DNA of 64,000 nt. Origin: Aegilops tauschii subsp. strangulata. Lineage: Eukaryota > Streptophyta > Magnoliopsida > Poales > Poaceae. Below the pieces are notes generated by a model that did no database searches, was not told the origin of the DNA, and was given only the letters and a program-made list of their open reading frames with translations. Shown here one piece after another: positions 47,161 to 59,525 of this stretch; position 1 is the stretch's first letter; every line of letters begins with the position of its first letter. Position numbers and translations under genes: made by a program. Location: contig NC_053040.3 of NCBI RefSeq assembly GCF_002575655.3, positions 459,158,780 through 459,222,779 on the forward strand, written 5' to 3'.

Positions 47161-47887
47161 CTTTTCTACAATCTTCATCTTCATCGTCAGTCTCTTAATT
47201 CTTTAGTACTCTTCTTCAATTTTGCACTATATTTTATTATTTCCTTGCTCTCTCGGGCCAGGAAAGAAAATGTTGATAAAGCATGTGTTCATCAATTATT
47301 TTACTTACTCGCTCTGTATATCTGTCTTCATGTTATTTTGCCAGATTGCCGCAGCAGTTTTTTTTGATGATGGATATGAATATTGTGGCAAAAAGGATCA
47401 GCAGCATCATCATTTTTCCTTAGCCAAATTGGCAGAATGGATGAGGGCATGCTGGATTCGTGCCTTGGGGGCTATGTCTGTGCACTACCTCAATGTAAGT
47501 GACATCATGCGCAACCATCTGGTAATTTTGGGCATCAATTTTTGTGTAAGTAGTCCCTTCTCTCACATGATTCTTCCTTCCTTCCTTTGATGATTTGATT
47601 CTTTCTTCTCATGTTGTTTTCTATTTTTGCCTCCTGGACTGTAGTGAACCACAACCAAAATTGCATGTGCATTGAACATCCCTTGAACTTAAAGTTTATT
47701 GATGGCAGTGGTACACGTATCGACCGTGTTATCATTGCAAGAGTTTCAATGATAGGTGTTATTTCCACAACATCCTTTAGAGATCAGAGTTCAGTGTTCG
47801 ATGAATCCTGGTGGATTCTTTGTTGTTTGTGTGAGATGGTAATGGGTTTGCAAGCGTCCCGTTAGGGACAGTCTGAGTGCAAACAAT
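47161..47887. other. Spacer with exon-like relic, unit 5
   Basis: Same spacer as in units 4 and 6. The upstream part is open here as ...FDDGYEYCGKKDQQHHHFSL... without a stop until after the intron-like donor, but the later OB-like segment is broken by a deletion near 47765. Probably a decaying gene fragment. Confidence 0.4.
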
Positions 47888-47895
47888 ATCCTAAA

Positions 47896-48577
47896 CAGTG
47901 GCGGAGCTACGAAGGAAAACATGGGCGGGCCAAACTAAAAGAAAACACAAAATATTTCAACTCAAGCAATGGATGAAGTGTTGCTGCTGAAAAATCTTTC
48001 TCAACTTCATATGTAATTATATCATCTCCTTTTCTCTCGAAAACCAAGTTGATTTTGCGTTGATTAGCCTTGCCCAATGACAATTATCTAGTAATCCCTC
48101 TATCAAAATATAAGACGTTTTGACATTGACATTGTCAAATAATGTCTTATATTTTGATACGGATTGAGTACCAAATTAAGATATGTATTATCAATTGACT
48201 ACTCGCCCGGCTGGCCGCGGCCGCTACTAGCTGCCTCCTGGGGCTTGGTCAAGCCGCCGCTGCATCGCTCGGGCCTCGGGCCTCTGCACCGCTCGGTGCT
48301 GCTACATGTTGCGACGGTACGACCGGCAACTCAACCTCTGCAGCTGCGCGCTACATCTCCAGCCCTCCCTGCTGTTGTATGCGTGATCGTGTTCTAGCGT
48401 CGGTCTGCTGCTCTACTGGAGGATGTATGCCAAGAAGAGAACCGTGAAGAGGCGAGGCTACATGCAAGCAAGACAGTGGTGGGCTGGGCTACTGTATATC
48501 TGTACTAGTACATGCATTTTTACCCCAGGGTCTGGGCGGGCCATGGCACGCTTTTGCCCTCACGAAGCTCCACAGTG
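47896..48577. mobile_element. hAT-type element, copy in unit 5
   Basis: 682 bp, shortened by a private deletion of about 50 bp after 48197. Target duplication decayed to ATCCTAAA / CTCCTAAT. Contains the MITE at 48094-48168. Confidence 0.8.
48094..48168. mobile_element. Stowaway-like MITE, unit 5
   Basis: Same element and position as in the other units, flanked by TA. Confidence 0.8.
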
Positions 48578-48585
48578 CTCCTAAT

Positions 48586-50199
48586 GGTCCAAGAAGGAGA
48601 TGTAGAAGCCAACACTCAAGGAAACACGTGGGGCAAGGATCGTGGGGGAATGGATCTGGCTCTTTCTTATTGATCACTAGCATGACCACAAGATATTAAG
48701 GATCTTTGTTGTCAAATTTTGGCCCAAACTACAATGGGGACTAGTAAACCCAGACGGAGGTAGTCATTTTCTCCTTTTACAGATGATAATGACTAACTTT
48801 TTCATCAAAGAGAACCTAAAATCTCAAAACATACCACATGAATCTTTCGACGTACCTAGGTCTTCTATCTTGCCGACGCTTTCGCTGCCGACAAGTTCAC
48901 TTCATGCTTCCTCCCATTTATTGACATCACACATTGCTTATGATTTAAAGCATATTTCTTAAAACCTAGTTTCGAATTATAAACCAATTCAATCTTTGAG
49001 GCAAAGGTCGTATTTCATTATTTAACAAACCAATTTTATTTTTGTGCTTTTGTAATTATATCTTTAATTACTATGTTTGCTAGAAATGGGGCGTTGTGAG
49101 CCTGCCAGATTGTTTTGTGCGGTTGTCCCTTCTTGGCAGTTGGCCATCGCTCATTTTTCCTACGCCGGTCTCATCTGCATATGTGTGTGTCTGTGTGTTC
49201 ACTTTAACTCTTAGGCTGCATGTTGCCGTTTCTCTTGCCATGTCCCACATGTCCGTGTGCGTCCTTTATTCGTTTCTTGGGTACCAAATGTTCCTAGGTT
49301 TACAAGACTAAACGGATGAGGGGATAAGTGTTGGACACGTTGGTTGCATGTAACACTTGGCGCTTTGCACAGTGTGTGTCTCTATGTGCAGTGTTACATA
49401 CCATCACTCATCCTTGAGTTGCAACGTTGGACTACCCAGCCACCTGCAACCCTCATTAAGCAGGGGACCTTCCGCAAACCATGTCCGCCAGAAATATATG
49501 ATGGGTAGTGAGATATGATCTACGAGGTTGCGAGAGTAAAAAACCATTTACGTGTCTGGGAAATATATCCGGCGGTATTAATATTAATTCATGGACTTGA
49601 CGTACTAGGGGTACCAATGCATGTTTGAACTCAAGATTAAATTACTTATCATTAGTTAATTAACTAATCATAGTTTTCTTAACATTTGATGAATCAACTT
49701 GCCGTTTCTGTGTTACACTCGTCTCTGCAAGCGGTCACATCTAATCCCTTCTCATCAGTAGGCTACAAGAATTTTTATCGATGTTTTTTGTACGCACTCG
49801 TAGTTTTGTAAATAAACAGAAGCTAAGACTTCGTGTTACGCTTAAAATTTAGGGTGTAAAAAATTATATGTATTTTTGGTTCCTGGGTACTCATGGCAAC
49901 ACGTTTAGAGAGCTTCATAGGAATAGGATCGATAGAAAAGCCTGTCAGCATCACCATGCAATCACATTGACCTAAGTCCGTATGAAGTATCAAAATATGT
50001 CGTAATCATGGTTACTTGATTTTTCTTGTACTAACATCCAAAGTTCCGGCACAACATGTCTATTATTCTCATATGCTAAGGAAAGCGTACGCCATATGCA
50101 CACATATTTATTTTATACTATCCGCCTACCAGATGTACTTCACCGCTATGTTGGAGACCATCTCAATCCCCCATATACAAATACATACATCCATGCAAC
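48586..50199. other. Upstream region of protease copy 5 (mosaic)
   Basis: Up to about 49.1 kb it has states seen in the copy-2 unit and not in units 3 or 4 (TATGTTTGCTAGAAATGGGG, GTTTCGAATTATAAACC). From about 49.15 kb it matches unit 3, including the 22-bp deletion at 49683-49702. No gene seen. Confidence 0.6.
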
Positions 50200-50207
50200 T
50201 ATATAAG
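50200..50207 (+). promoter_or_regulatory. TATA box, protease copy 5
   Basis: TATATAAG, 86 bp before the ATG at 50286. Confidence 0.7.
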
Positions 50208-50285
50208 ACGCCCAGTACCATTCACAAAACCAAACCAGAGCACACACTGCACACTAGTAGTAGCAAGCAATTCATCAAACATAAC

Positions 50286-51400
50286 ATGGCCATCCCAAAA
50301 GCTTTGATCCTTGGCATCCTCGGATGTGTCTGCTTCTGCAGTTCGGTCCTAGCAGCTCGTGAGCTCAGCGATGACTTGTCGATGGTGGCAAGGCACGAGA
50401 GCTGGATGGTGCAGTACGGTCGTGTTACAAGGACGATGCTGAGAAGGCGCAACGATTCGGGGTGTTCAAGGCCAATGTCGGGTTCATCGAGTCGTTTAAT
50501 GCCAAGAACCTCAAGTTCTATTTGGGCGTCAATCAGTTCGCCGACCTAACGAACGAGGAGTTCAAGGTGACGAAGGCTAACAAGGGGTACAAACCGAGCA
50601 TGGAGAGGATGCCTACCGGATTCAGGTATGAGAATGTAAGTTTCGATGCACTTCCGGCAACCGTAGACTGGAGAACAAAAGGAGCAGTCACCCCCATCAA
50701 GGATCAGGGCCAATGTGGTAAGTATTTTTAGGATAATAATATATTGCATATATGTTTGAATTTTTAATGAGAATGTCCTCTTAAAGTATCTGCACAAACG
50801 TAAACATTTGTAGGTTGTTGTTGGGCTTTTTCTGCTGTCGCTGCTACAGAGGGCGTCGTTAAGCTCAAAACCGGCAAGCTTATCTCCTTGTCTGAGCAAG
50901 AACTAGTGGATTGTGATGTCCATGGTGAAGACCAAGGTTGCGAAGGTGGGCTTATGGATGATGCCTTCAAGTTCATAATCAAGAATGGCGGTCTCACAAC
51001 CGAGTCCAACTACCCATATACCGCGGCAGATGACAAGTGCAAGAGTGGAACCAACGGTGCCGCAACCATCAAAAGCTATGAGGATGTTCCAGCCAACAAC
51101 GAGGGAGCTCTCATGCAAGCCGTCGCAAGCCAACCCGTCTCGGTGGCTGTAGATGGAGGAGATATGACCTTCCAATTTTACAAAGGTGGAGTGATGACAG
51201 GCTCATGTGGCACAGACCTGGACCATGGTATTGCGGCTATTGGTTATGGCAAGACCAGCGATGGCACAAAATATTGGTTGCTGAAGAATTCATGGGGAAC
51301 AACATGGGGCGAGAACGGATATTTAAGAATGGAGAAGGACATTCCCGACAAGAAAGGCATGTGTGGCCTTGCGATGGAGCCTTCTTACCCCACTGCATAG
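50286..51400 (+). pseudogene. SAG39-like: SAG39-like cysteine protease, copy 5 (1-nt deletion)
   Basis: Exon 1 50286-50717 (432 nt, one short), intron 50718-50813, exon 2 50814-51400. CGTGTGTACAAGG of the other copies is CGTGTTACAAGG at about 50421-50432; the loss of one G shifts the frame after GRV (about residue 47), inside the prodomain. The shifted frame ends at 50549. Apart from this and one substitution (FKATK to FKVTK), the encoded protein matches copy 4, and exon 2 is identical at protein level. So the inactivation is very recent. Splice sites and TATA box are intact, so a noncoding or truncated transcript is possible. Confidence 0.95.
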
Positions 51401-52824
51401 AATGAGCGTCATATGCAACATATCATGTGTCTACTTTAAATACGTATAGTTTGTATGTGTATCTAAAGTATAGTTTGTACTTTATATTTCGTGAATACAA
51501 TGTAAATTATGCCACATATGTTAAGATTGATGAAGAAGTTGTGTTAGCTATATCATTTGGAGATTTGGCACCAGTTGTGTTTTGTAAGTGAATTGTGTTG
51601 TCTCTTGTTCCTTCATATTTGTAGAATTAACTCTTTGAGTAGTATTTATTTTCACGATAATCTTAGAACCATAAAAAATGTGAAGATGGTGGGGTTGATT
51701 TGCAAATAAATGTTGCAGCCTGAGAATGGAACCTCGAGGAAATGAAATAGGATGGACTTTTCCCTCCCCCAATTCCCGTCTTCATGGTCCCTCAACGCTC
51801 GACAACAACCTCCTCTCCCCAACTACAACACCAACCATAATTTTACTCTGGATAATCCTCAATTAGAAAGTGGACCTTAATTATGATTAGTAATTAAAAT
51901 ATTATGATTAGCATCGTGGGGGTCCATACCTCAATATGGCAGAGCACATAAATGGAGAAACAATAAGCTAGCTTTCTACTAGTAATGAACATGCAGGCTA
52001 ACAACTCCTTCCCATATGGAAGAGATGGTGCACATATATGGATGTGACTATTGTTTCATTTTGCACTTCCTAATCTATAGAACAACTTCACCACATAATA
52101 AGGAAAAAATGATTTGGTCCCAAGGTAATCATCTACAGAAAGCAACTTCAATCAAAGGGCCCACCTCACCTGCAAAACGGCCGGAACGGGTTCGATTAAT
52201 TAACCACGACAGTATAGTGCTGAAGGAGAAGATGACATGTAGAGAGAGATGAGATGGTCAGTGAGCTTTAATTTTCCAGTTAGTTTCATTGTAGGTTTCA
52301 TTTTCTTTACTTTTGTCAGTACTTTGATGATTGTTATGAATCTTTTTCATTAGTTTTTCTGTAGTTTCAGTGTAGTTTTTTTATATTCATTGTGTGTGTA
52401 GTCGTCTCTCAGTCATTGAATGTCCTTCCTCATCCCCAAGTCTTCACCATATAAGATTTTTAGTGCTTTTGTGCCTTGCCATTGTTCCTTTTCAGATTCT
52501 CAAGCAAAAAATATTTTATCGACATTCATTAGTTCTTTAGTTATTCCATTTTCATTAGTTCTCTTTATTACTTCTATGGACTTTTTCTTTTTTTATGAAC
52601 CACTTCTTTGATCTTAGTCTTTACTTTGTTATTGGGCTACTTATTTTTCTGAAGGCAATTCTTCTTTGAGCATCGTGCCTTTCTTAAGTCCTCGGTCACA
52701 CCTTCATTCTCTCCGCCTGACTTTCTCTTTTTCAGTCTGTTAGTCATATTTCTCATTCTCATTTATAGCTTGTACAACCACGACAGTTCATTAGTTTTCC
52801 TGGCAGTACGGTCGTTCAGTCTTA
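51401..52824. other. 3' flank of protease copy 5
   Basis: Copy-4-like up to about 52.3 kb (GGTGGGGTTGATT; AAGATGACATG; GGTTTCATTTTC), then copy-3-like (TTACTTTTGTCAG; GAATCTTTTTCAT). No gene seen. Confidence 0.55.
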
Positions 52825-52829
52825 AGTGT

Positions 52830-55502
52830 TGAAAGATCGTGGATGTCGCCTAGAGGGGGGGGGGGTTGAATAGGCGCGTTAAAATAATTACGGTTGAGGC
52901 TTGAACAAATGCAGAATAAACCTAGCGGTTAATTTGTCAAGGACAAAACCTACAACAACTAGGCTCACCTATGTGCACCAACAACTTATGCTAAGCAAGA
53001 AAAACTACTTAGGTGATAGCAAGATGTATGACAAGAAACAATATGGCTATCACAAAGTAAAGTGCATAGGTAAAGGGCTCGGGTAAGAGATAACCGAGGC
53101 ACGCGGAGACGACGATGTATCCCGAAGTTCACACCCTTGCGGATGCTAATCTCCGTTTGAAGCGGTGTGGAGGCACAATGCTCCCCAAGAAGCCACCAGG
53201 GCCACCGTAATCTCCTCACGCCCTCGCACAATGCAAGATGCCGTGATTCCACTAAGGGACCCTTGAGGGCGGTCACCGAACCCGTACAAATGGCAACCCT
53301 TGGGGGCGGTCACCGAACCCGTCAAATTGCTCGGGGCGATTGTCCACAACCTAATTGGAGACCCCGACGCTTGCCCGGAGCTTTACAGCACAATGATTGA
53401 GCTCCGAACACCACCAACCGTCTAGGGCGCCCAAGCACCCAAGAGGAACAAGCTCAAGGGTACCAAGCACCCAAGAGTAATAAGCTTCTCAATTTGTAAC
53501 TTCCACGTACCACCGTGGAGAACTCAAACCGATGCACCAAATGCAATGGCAAGGGCACACGGAGTGCCCAAGTCCTTCTCTCTCAAATCCCACCGAAGCA
53601 ACTAATGCTAGGGAGGAAAATGAGAGGAAGAACAAGAAGGAGAACACCAAGAACTCCAAGATCTAGATCCAAGGGGTTCCCCTCACATAGAGGAGAAAGT
53701 CATTGGTGGAAATGTGGATCTAGATCTCCTCTCTCTTTTCCATCAAAAACTAGCAAGAATCCATGGAGGGATTGAGAGTTAGCAAGCTCGAAGAAGGTCA
53801 ACAATGGGGGAAGAACACGAGCTAAAAGAATAAGGTTCATTGGGGAAGAAGACCCCCTTTTATAGGTGGGGAAAAATCCAACCGTTATGGTCACAGCCCG
53901 CACCGAGCGGTACTACCGCTCCAAGGAGCGGTACTACCGCTAGGGCGGTAGTAGCCCTTTGAAACACAACAGCGAGGAGGCAAAAAAGCCAGAAGAACCA
54001 TCGGAGCAGTAGTACCGCTTGACCTCACGGTACTACCGCTAGGGGTAGCGGTACTACTGCTAAGGGTAGCGGTACTACTGCTTGCGAGCGGTACTAAAAA
54101 ATTACATCCGTGCCTACCACCGCTGGACTTGTGACGAGTTTTTGGTCCCGAGCGGAAGTAGCCACGGAAGTAGCCGCGGTAGTACTGCTCCAAGCGGTAG
54201 TACCGCTCCCAAGAGTGGTAGTAAAAAATTACATCCGCTCCTGTCCGCAGTAGTACCGCTGCAGCCTTTTCAGAACACCAAAACTGACACAACTTCTGCA
54301 AACGGACTCCGAATTCGACGAAACCAAGTTTGTTGGAAAGCTAGCGACAAGGGCTAACACAATCTTGATAGAAATACCAATAAGAAGAAAATGAGAAAAG
54401 GCCCAAAAGAAAATGGTGAGAACCCTTCCTCGGATAAGACCGGTAAAACCTCCAACATCGAAAACATCATAGAAGACGCATGCAAACTCCGTTTTCGATG
54501 AACTCAAGCTTGTCATCAAGATGACCATAAGCTCTAAGACTCACAAAGAGAAACCAACAAGAACCAAGAAACATGATGCAAGGATGCAATGGTTTGAGCT
54601 CTCGACGGACGATACGATCAAGCTACTCACTTGAGAGCGCCCCTTTGATAGTACGGCTATCGATCCTATAACCCGGTCTCCCAACTACCACCATGAGACC
54701 GGTAAAATAGAAAACCTATCAAGGGAAAATCTTTGCCTTGCACATGGTCCACTTGAGCTAGATGATGAAGATCTTGACTCCCTCAAGTTGGACCACCTTT
54801 CTTGATTGCGTTGGCTCGATGAAGACTAGATGATTACTCCCCCATAGTCCACTATGGGTGAGCCACTCTTCGGCACATCTTCACAAGTCCATTGTCATCA
54901 CAATGGATGGAAAGCTTCAAGCACTTGATCTCTTCGTGATGCTCCACTTGAACTTGCACACGGCAATCTTGATGACGATCACCACTTGATGTCATCCTCT
55001 CCATGGGTTGAGTGATATCTTCCTCTTGACGCAAGCCCATGAACACGTACCTAACCCCACATAGAACTCTCACATAGACCATGGGTTAGTACACAAAGCA
55101 CAATGGACAATGCTTACCATACCATGGGATCACTTGATCCCTCTCGGTACATCTTCTACGCTTTGTGAGTTGATCAACTTGATTCACTCTTGACTTAGTG
55201 TTGATCAACCTAGAATCTTTCCAACTCTCTTCATTTGGATGATGTCTTGAAGGTAAACATGAATGATCACACAATCTTCTTCTTCAAGACATGCTTGCAA
55301 TAAGCTCAACTCTCACATGACCAATCTTTGGATAATTCCTTAATAGCACCTTGGTCAACACAAACTCTCCTTGAAACCAACACATGTACTCCAAGAAAAG
55401 CCTATGGACAAAACCTTCAAATATAACTCAAGGCAACCATTAGTCCATAGAGATTGTCGTCAATTACCAAAACCAAACATGGGGGAACCACATGTTCTTT
55501 CA
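52830..55502 (-). repeat. LTR1 of complex B
   Basis: 2673 bp. Palindrome cluster 53906-54260 has the LTR1-type unit number, pairing it with 32045-34713. Confidence 0.9.
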
Positions 55503-55595
55503 CGTGTCTTTTCTACTATCTTCATCTTCATCGTTAGTCTCTTAATTCTTTAGTACTCTTCTTCAGGTTTGCACTATATTTTATTATTTCCTTGC

Positions 55596-57051
55596 ATAAA
55601 TATGTGCACATAGATATAGAAATGAAATTCATGCACATCTCATCCAATTTGAGACTTGGAGGAGTTTCCCCTATATATTGGGTCAAAGAGAGAAAGCATG
55701 CCACGGAAACTACATGAAGTTAATATGCATGCTCAAGACTTTCAAGAACCGATACCAAAATATAAGGAAATACGAAGTGAAAATACCAAATGGAGAAATC
55801 ATCACTTGGAAGATATCATTAAAAGATACATCAAGGAATGAGATATCCATTGGAACCCACAAAATGATATCAAACTCCCAAAAGAGAGGATGGTTCCAAA
55901 CAAACCAAGCTCTCTACAAAGTTTCATGATGGCACAAGTACCAAAAAGAAACGGCTTGCCGTCCACCAACACACACTTAAAATGGATCACAAGTTTAGTG
56001 TTTTATAGAAAATAGGATAGCTCCCCCACGAGTTGTGCATTATAGAGAATTTGCATTTGAATACAAAATGCACAAGGTAGGACCACCACGTTCACTATAT
56101 CAAGGAAAACACTAGGCAAGATCAAGAAAACAACAAGATCCTCAAGTGGCACGGAAGGCAATGGGAGTTGACACAAACTTGGCAAGAGATAAGGCAAATA
56201 AAAAGCAAACGCCAATGTGAGGATGATCAATAATTTCTACCACACATAAGTTAGTACCAATTGTCAAAAGACAAGAAGTATTTGGAAATAATTCCCGGTG
56301 GTAGATAGCAGGGATATCCGACATCATCTTCACACCAAACACAAGCAAATTGCAACTTGTAGAGCTAACATGCCACGTAGGAACAAGATAATTTACAATA
56401 TCAATTTTAGGTGACAATATCTCAAATGTACACATTTTCTAGGCTAGTAATATATATAGCATATTACTCCCCCATAATGTGATACCAATTAAAGAAAACT
56501 TAACAAGAGGCAAAAAGAGGATCCAACAAGAGATAATAAATGGACTATTTAGAATTTGAATTTCTCATGAGAAGACATACCACATAGTGACTAGATAAGC
56601 TTGCAATATCAATACTAGGTGGTATTCCTCATGTAAACACATTTATGGGACCGTGAGGTGCACAAAGCACATCACTCCCCCAAAATGGGATGTTCCATTA
56701 ATCTCTCACAAGAGCCAACTAACATACAAACAAGATGCGCAAAGGCTCAACGCACTACACACACGTACATGATGTGCAAACCAACACACACATACTTGAT
56801 TACTCAAGATAAGAAAATTGGAGGCACAACATATACAACCACATGCAAGGAACAACACCAAAACATGCAAAGGGGCAAGTAACTTTCGATGTAAACAATT
56901 TAAGTACAAGTTACCGTAAGGAGGCACATTGGATCTAGAATAGAAACTTGATAACCCAATTGACTTGGCTTGAGACAATAAGAATGATGAAGTCCCCTTA
57001 AATCTTCATAATGTAGCCAAGTCTACAATGCCCTCCAACAACACCTATTGA
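55596..57051. other. Noncoding interior of LTR complex B
   Basis: Near-identical to 34808-36262; no gene seen. Confidence 0.55.
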
Positions 57052-59470
57052 TCAAGTTTGAGCTAGTTGGTCCCCAACCAAGTTGGGTCCTAAGAGGTTA
57101 GTCACAATAGGCTTGGATACCCAAATGGTTCTTTTCTTGACACCACTTTGAGCACCAACAAATTTGGCAAACACATGGCCAACATTATCCTTCCCAAGAG
57201 AATAGATATCATCACTAATAATTGGGTTGGATAAGTTAACACTAGTGCATGAAGAGGCGAGGTGACCTTTCTCACGACATAAGTAGCAACGTCTACTCTT
57301 CACTTTCTTCTCACTTGATTTCTCAACTTGAGAAGCATTAGCTTGAGGATTCTTGGGAAGAGGACTTTCTTCAACTTGTGGTTGAGCATGAGATCGAACT
57401 TGTGGCCGCTTCCCTTGTTGCTTGTCACTAATGGCCTTCTTCTTCAATGGGCAAGATCTAACATGATGCCCTTCTACTTTGCACTTGAAGCAAACAATCT
57501 TGGCCGAATTCTTGACTTGTTCTTGGCCCTTCTTTTTGTTCATCTTGGACTTCTTCTTCTTGTTGGAGTTGAATCCAAGTCCACCTTTGTCATTGGGGGA
57601 TTTTTGCACTCTCAAGATGTTGTTGAGTGTAAATTTCCCTTCATGACTCTTTTCCAAGTCTTTCTTCAAAGAAGTGACTTGGGCCTTGAGCTCTTTGATT
57701 TCCTCTACATGGTTAGTCTTAACACAAGCACTAGAGGAAGTATAAGCTTCATCGTTAGAGCAACAAGGCAAGGAAAGCAATTCATCACAAGATGTACCAA
57801 CGTTATGCATGGATGAATCGCGAGGACAAGCACAAGGCAATATAGCATTTTGACTAAAAGTAGTGCTAGTGTCCACATGAGGCTCACTAGATGTTACCTT
57901 AGCAATCATGGCCTCATGAGCTATATTTAGCACATTATGGGATACTAGAAGATCATCATGAGAGCTTGAGAGCTTTTCATGGCTTTCTTCCAATTTCCCA
58001 TAATTGCTAGATAGCAACTCAAGTTGAGCCCGTAGCTCAACGTTCTCCTTTAAAATGGATGCTTCACAAGAAATAGAGTTAGTAGCACAAGCATCATCAA
58101 TTAACAACAAGAGGAGAAGGCAACTTGGCAAGCTCTTTTAAATAAGAAGCTTCAAGTTGAGCATGAGACTCGGTGAGTTTGATGAGGTCACCCTTGATGA
58201 CCCTTGAGCCATTTTCGAGGTGCTCAAAATCCTCAAGGAGTCTAGCATGAGCAACTTCAAGCTTAGCATTTTTAGTTTCAAAAACATTGGCCACCTCAAG
58301 AGCTCTATCATGAGATTCCTTCACTCTAGATAACTCTAGAGCAAAAGTCTCCTCAAGATATTCCTTGGTGGTTTGTTCAAGTTCAAAAGCTTGAGAGAGG
58401 TCCGCAATCTCATTAGCGTAATCACGCTCATGACCTTCCATTTTATCAATGGTGACCTCATGCTCCTCAAGACGAGATTCCAACTCATCAATATATTTCT
58501 TGCCCTCAATAGCAATAGACATGATTTCCATGAAGTTGGAACAAGCAATTTTATTCTTAAGAAGAGCTTTAAAAATTATTTCCCCCTTAACTTTTAAGGA
58601 GGCAACATCATCATTCTCTTCATCATAATTGACATCATCATCACTCTTGCCATCATCAATATTATCACAAGATATATTGGGATTCAAAGTGGGAGATACC
58701 TTTGAAGCCTTGGCCATAAGGCAAAAAGCAATAGATGATGATGTGGGATCCCTTGAAGCACCATTCAAGACCACATCTTGTTCCATGGAGTGTTGGGTTT
58801 CCTCTACATTGTTAGCACAACAACTCGAGGAAATACATGCATTTTTATCATGCCAACAAGACATAGCAAGCATATCATCATGAGATTTAGTCAAGCAATT
58901 TGTACATGATATGCAAGGACTATCAACACAAGCATGTGAAACATTTGAAGTGCTCGAAGTGCTAGAGTCCAAAGATGAAGCATCGCAACAAGAAAGTGAT
59001 GAAGGATTATCAAAACTAAGCCCACTATCATCATTGCAATGAACACCACTACTCACCATGTCATTACCTTGTGGCAAACCACATGTAGGTGAAGTAGACG
59101 AAGTTGAGAACACAACACGACCGGAGGTGGAGGGAGAACAATCATCCCCACAAAACTTGGACACGCCATATTTATCTTGAAGCTTTGTCCACAACTCATG
59201 AGCATCCCGGAAAGGCATGAGTTGAAATATAACTACATTGATCAAAGCATCAAAAAGCACATTAGAAACTTGAGCATTGAGATAAGAGTTTTTCTCATCC
59301 TCTAAAGATAATCTTTGTGGATCCTTTGGAGGAGAAAAAACCCATATCTACAATCGCTCTAAATTTGGGTCCATGACCCTAAAGAGATTAAGCATGCGGA
59401 TTACCCAAACATCAAAATTTGTGCCATCGAAACTAAGAGTGTCAGAGAATCCTAAACCCCTAGTCGACAT
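57052..59470 (-). pseudogene. Gag-like protein of LTR complex B, frameshifted
   Basis: Duplicate of 36263-38682 with the same frame break (near 58099), two CCHC knuckles (CFKCKVEGHHVRSC, CYLCREKGHLASSC) and the coiled-coil middle part. In the last 359 codons four residues differ from the other copy. A 1-nt difference near 59354 also changes the N-terminal frame. Confidence 0.8.
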
Positions 59471-59511
59471 CCTTACTCTCTAGGCGGTTAAGCCCTATAA
59501 AGAGAGACGAG

Positions 59512-59523
59512 GCTCTGATACCA
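59512..59523 (-). other. Primer-binding site, initiator tRNA-Met, complex B
   Basis: The minus strand reads TGGTATCAGAGC beside LTR2, as in complex A. Confidence 0.86.
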
Positions 59524-59525
59524 AT

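Noticed and set aside
52986..54301. Plus- and minus-strand frames of 60-136 codons in the long LTRs
   Set aside because: Each recurs in all four LTRs with indels that break the frames; Ser/Gly/Tyr-rich translation comes from the palindrome cluster.
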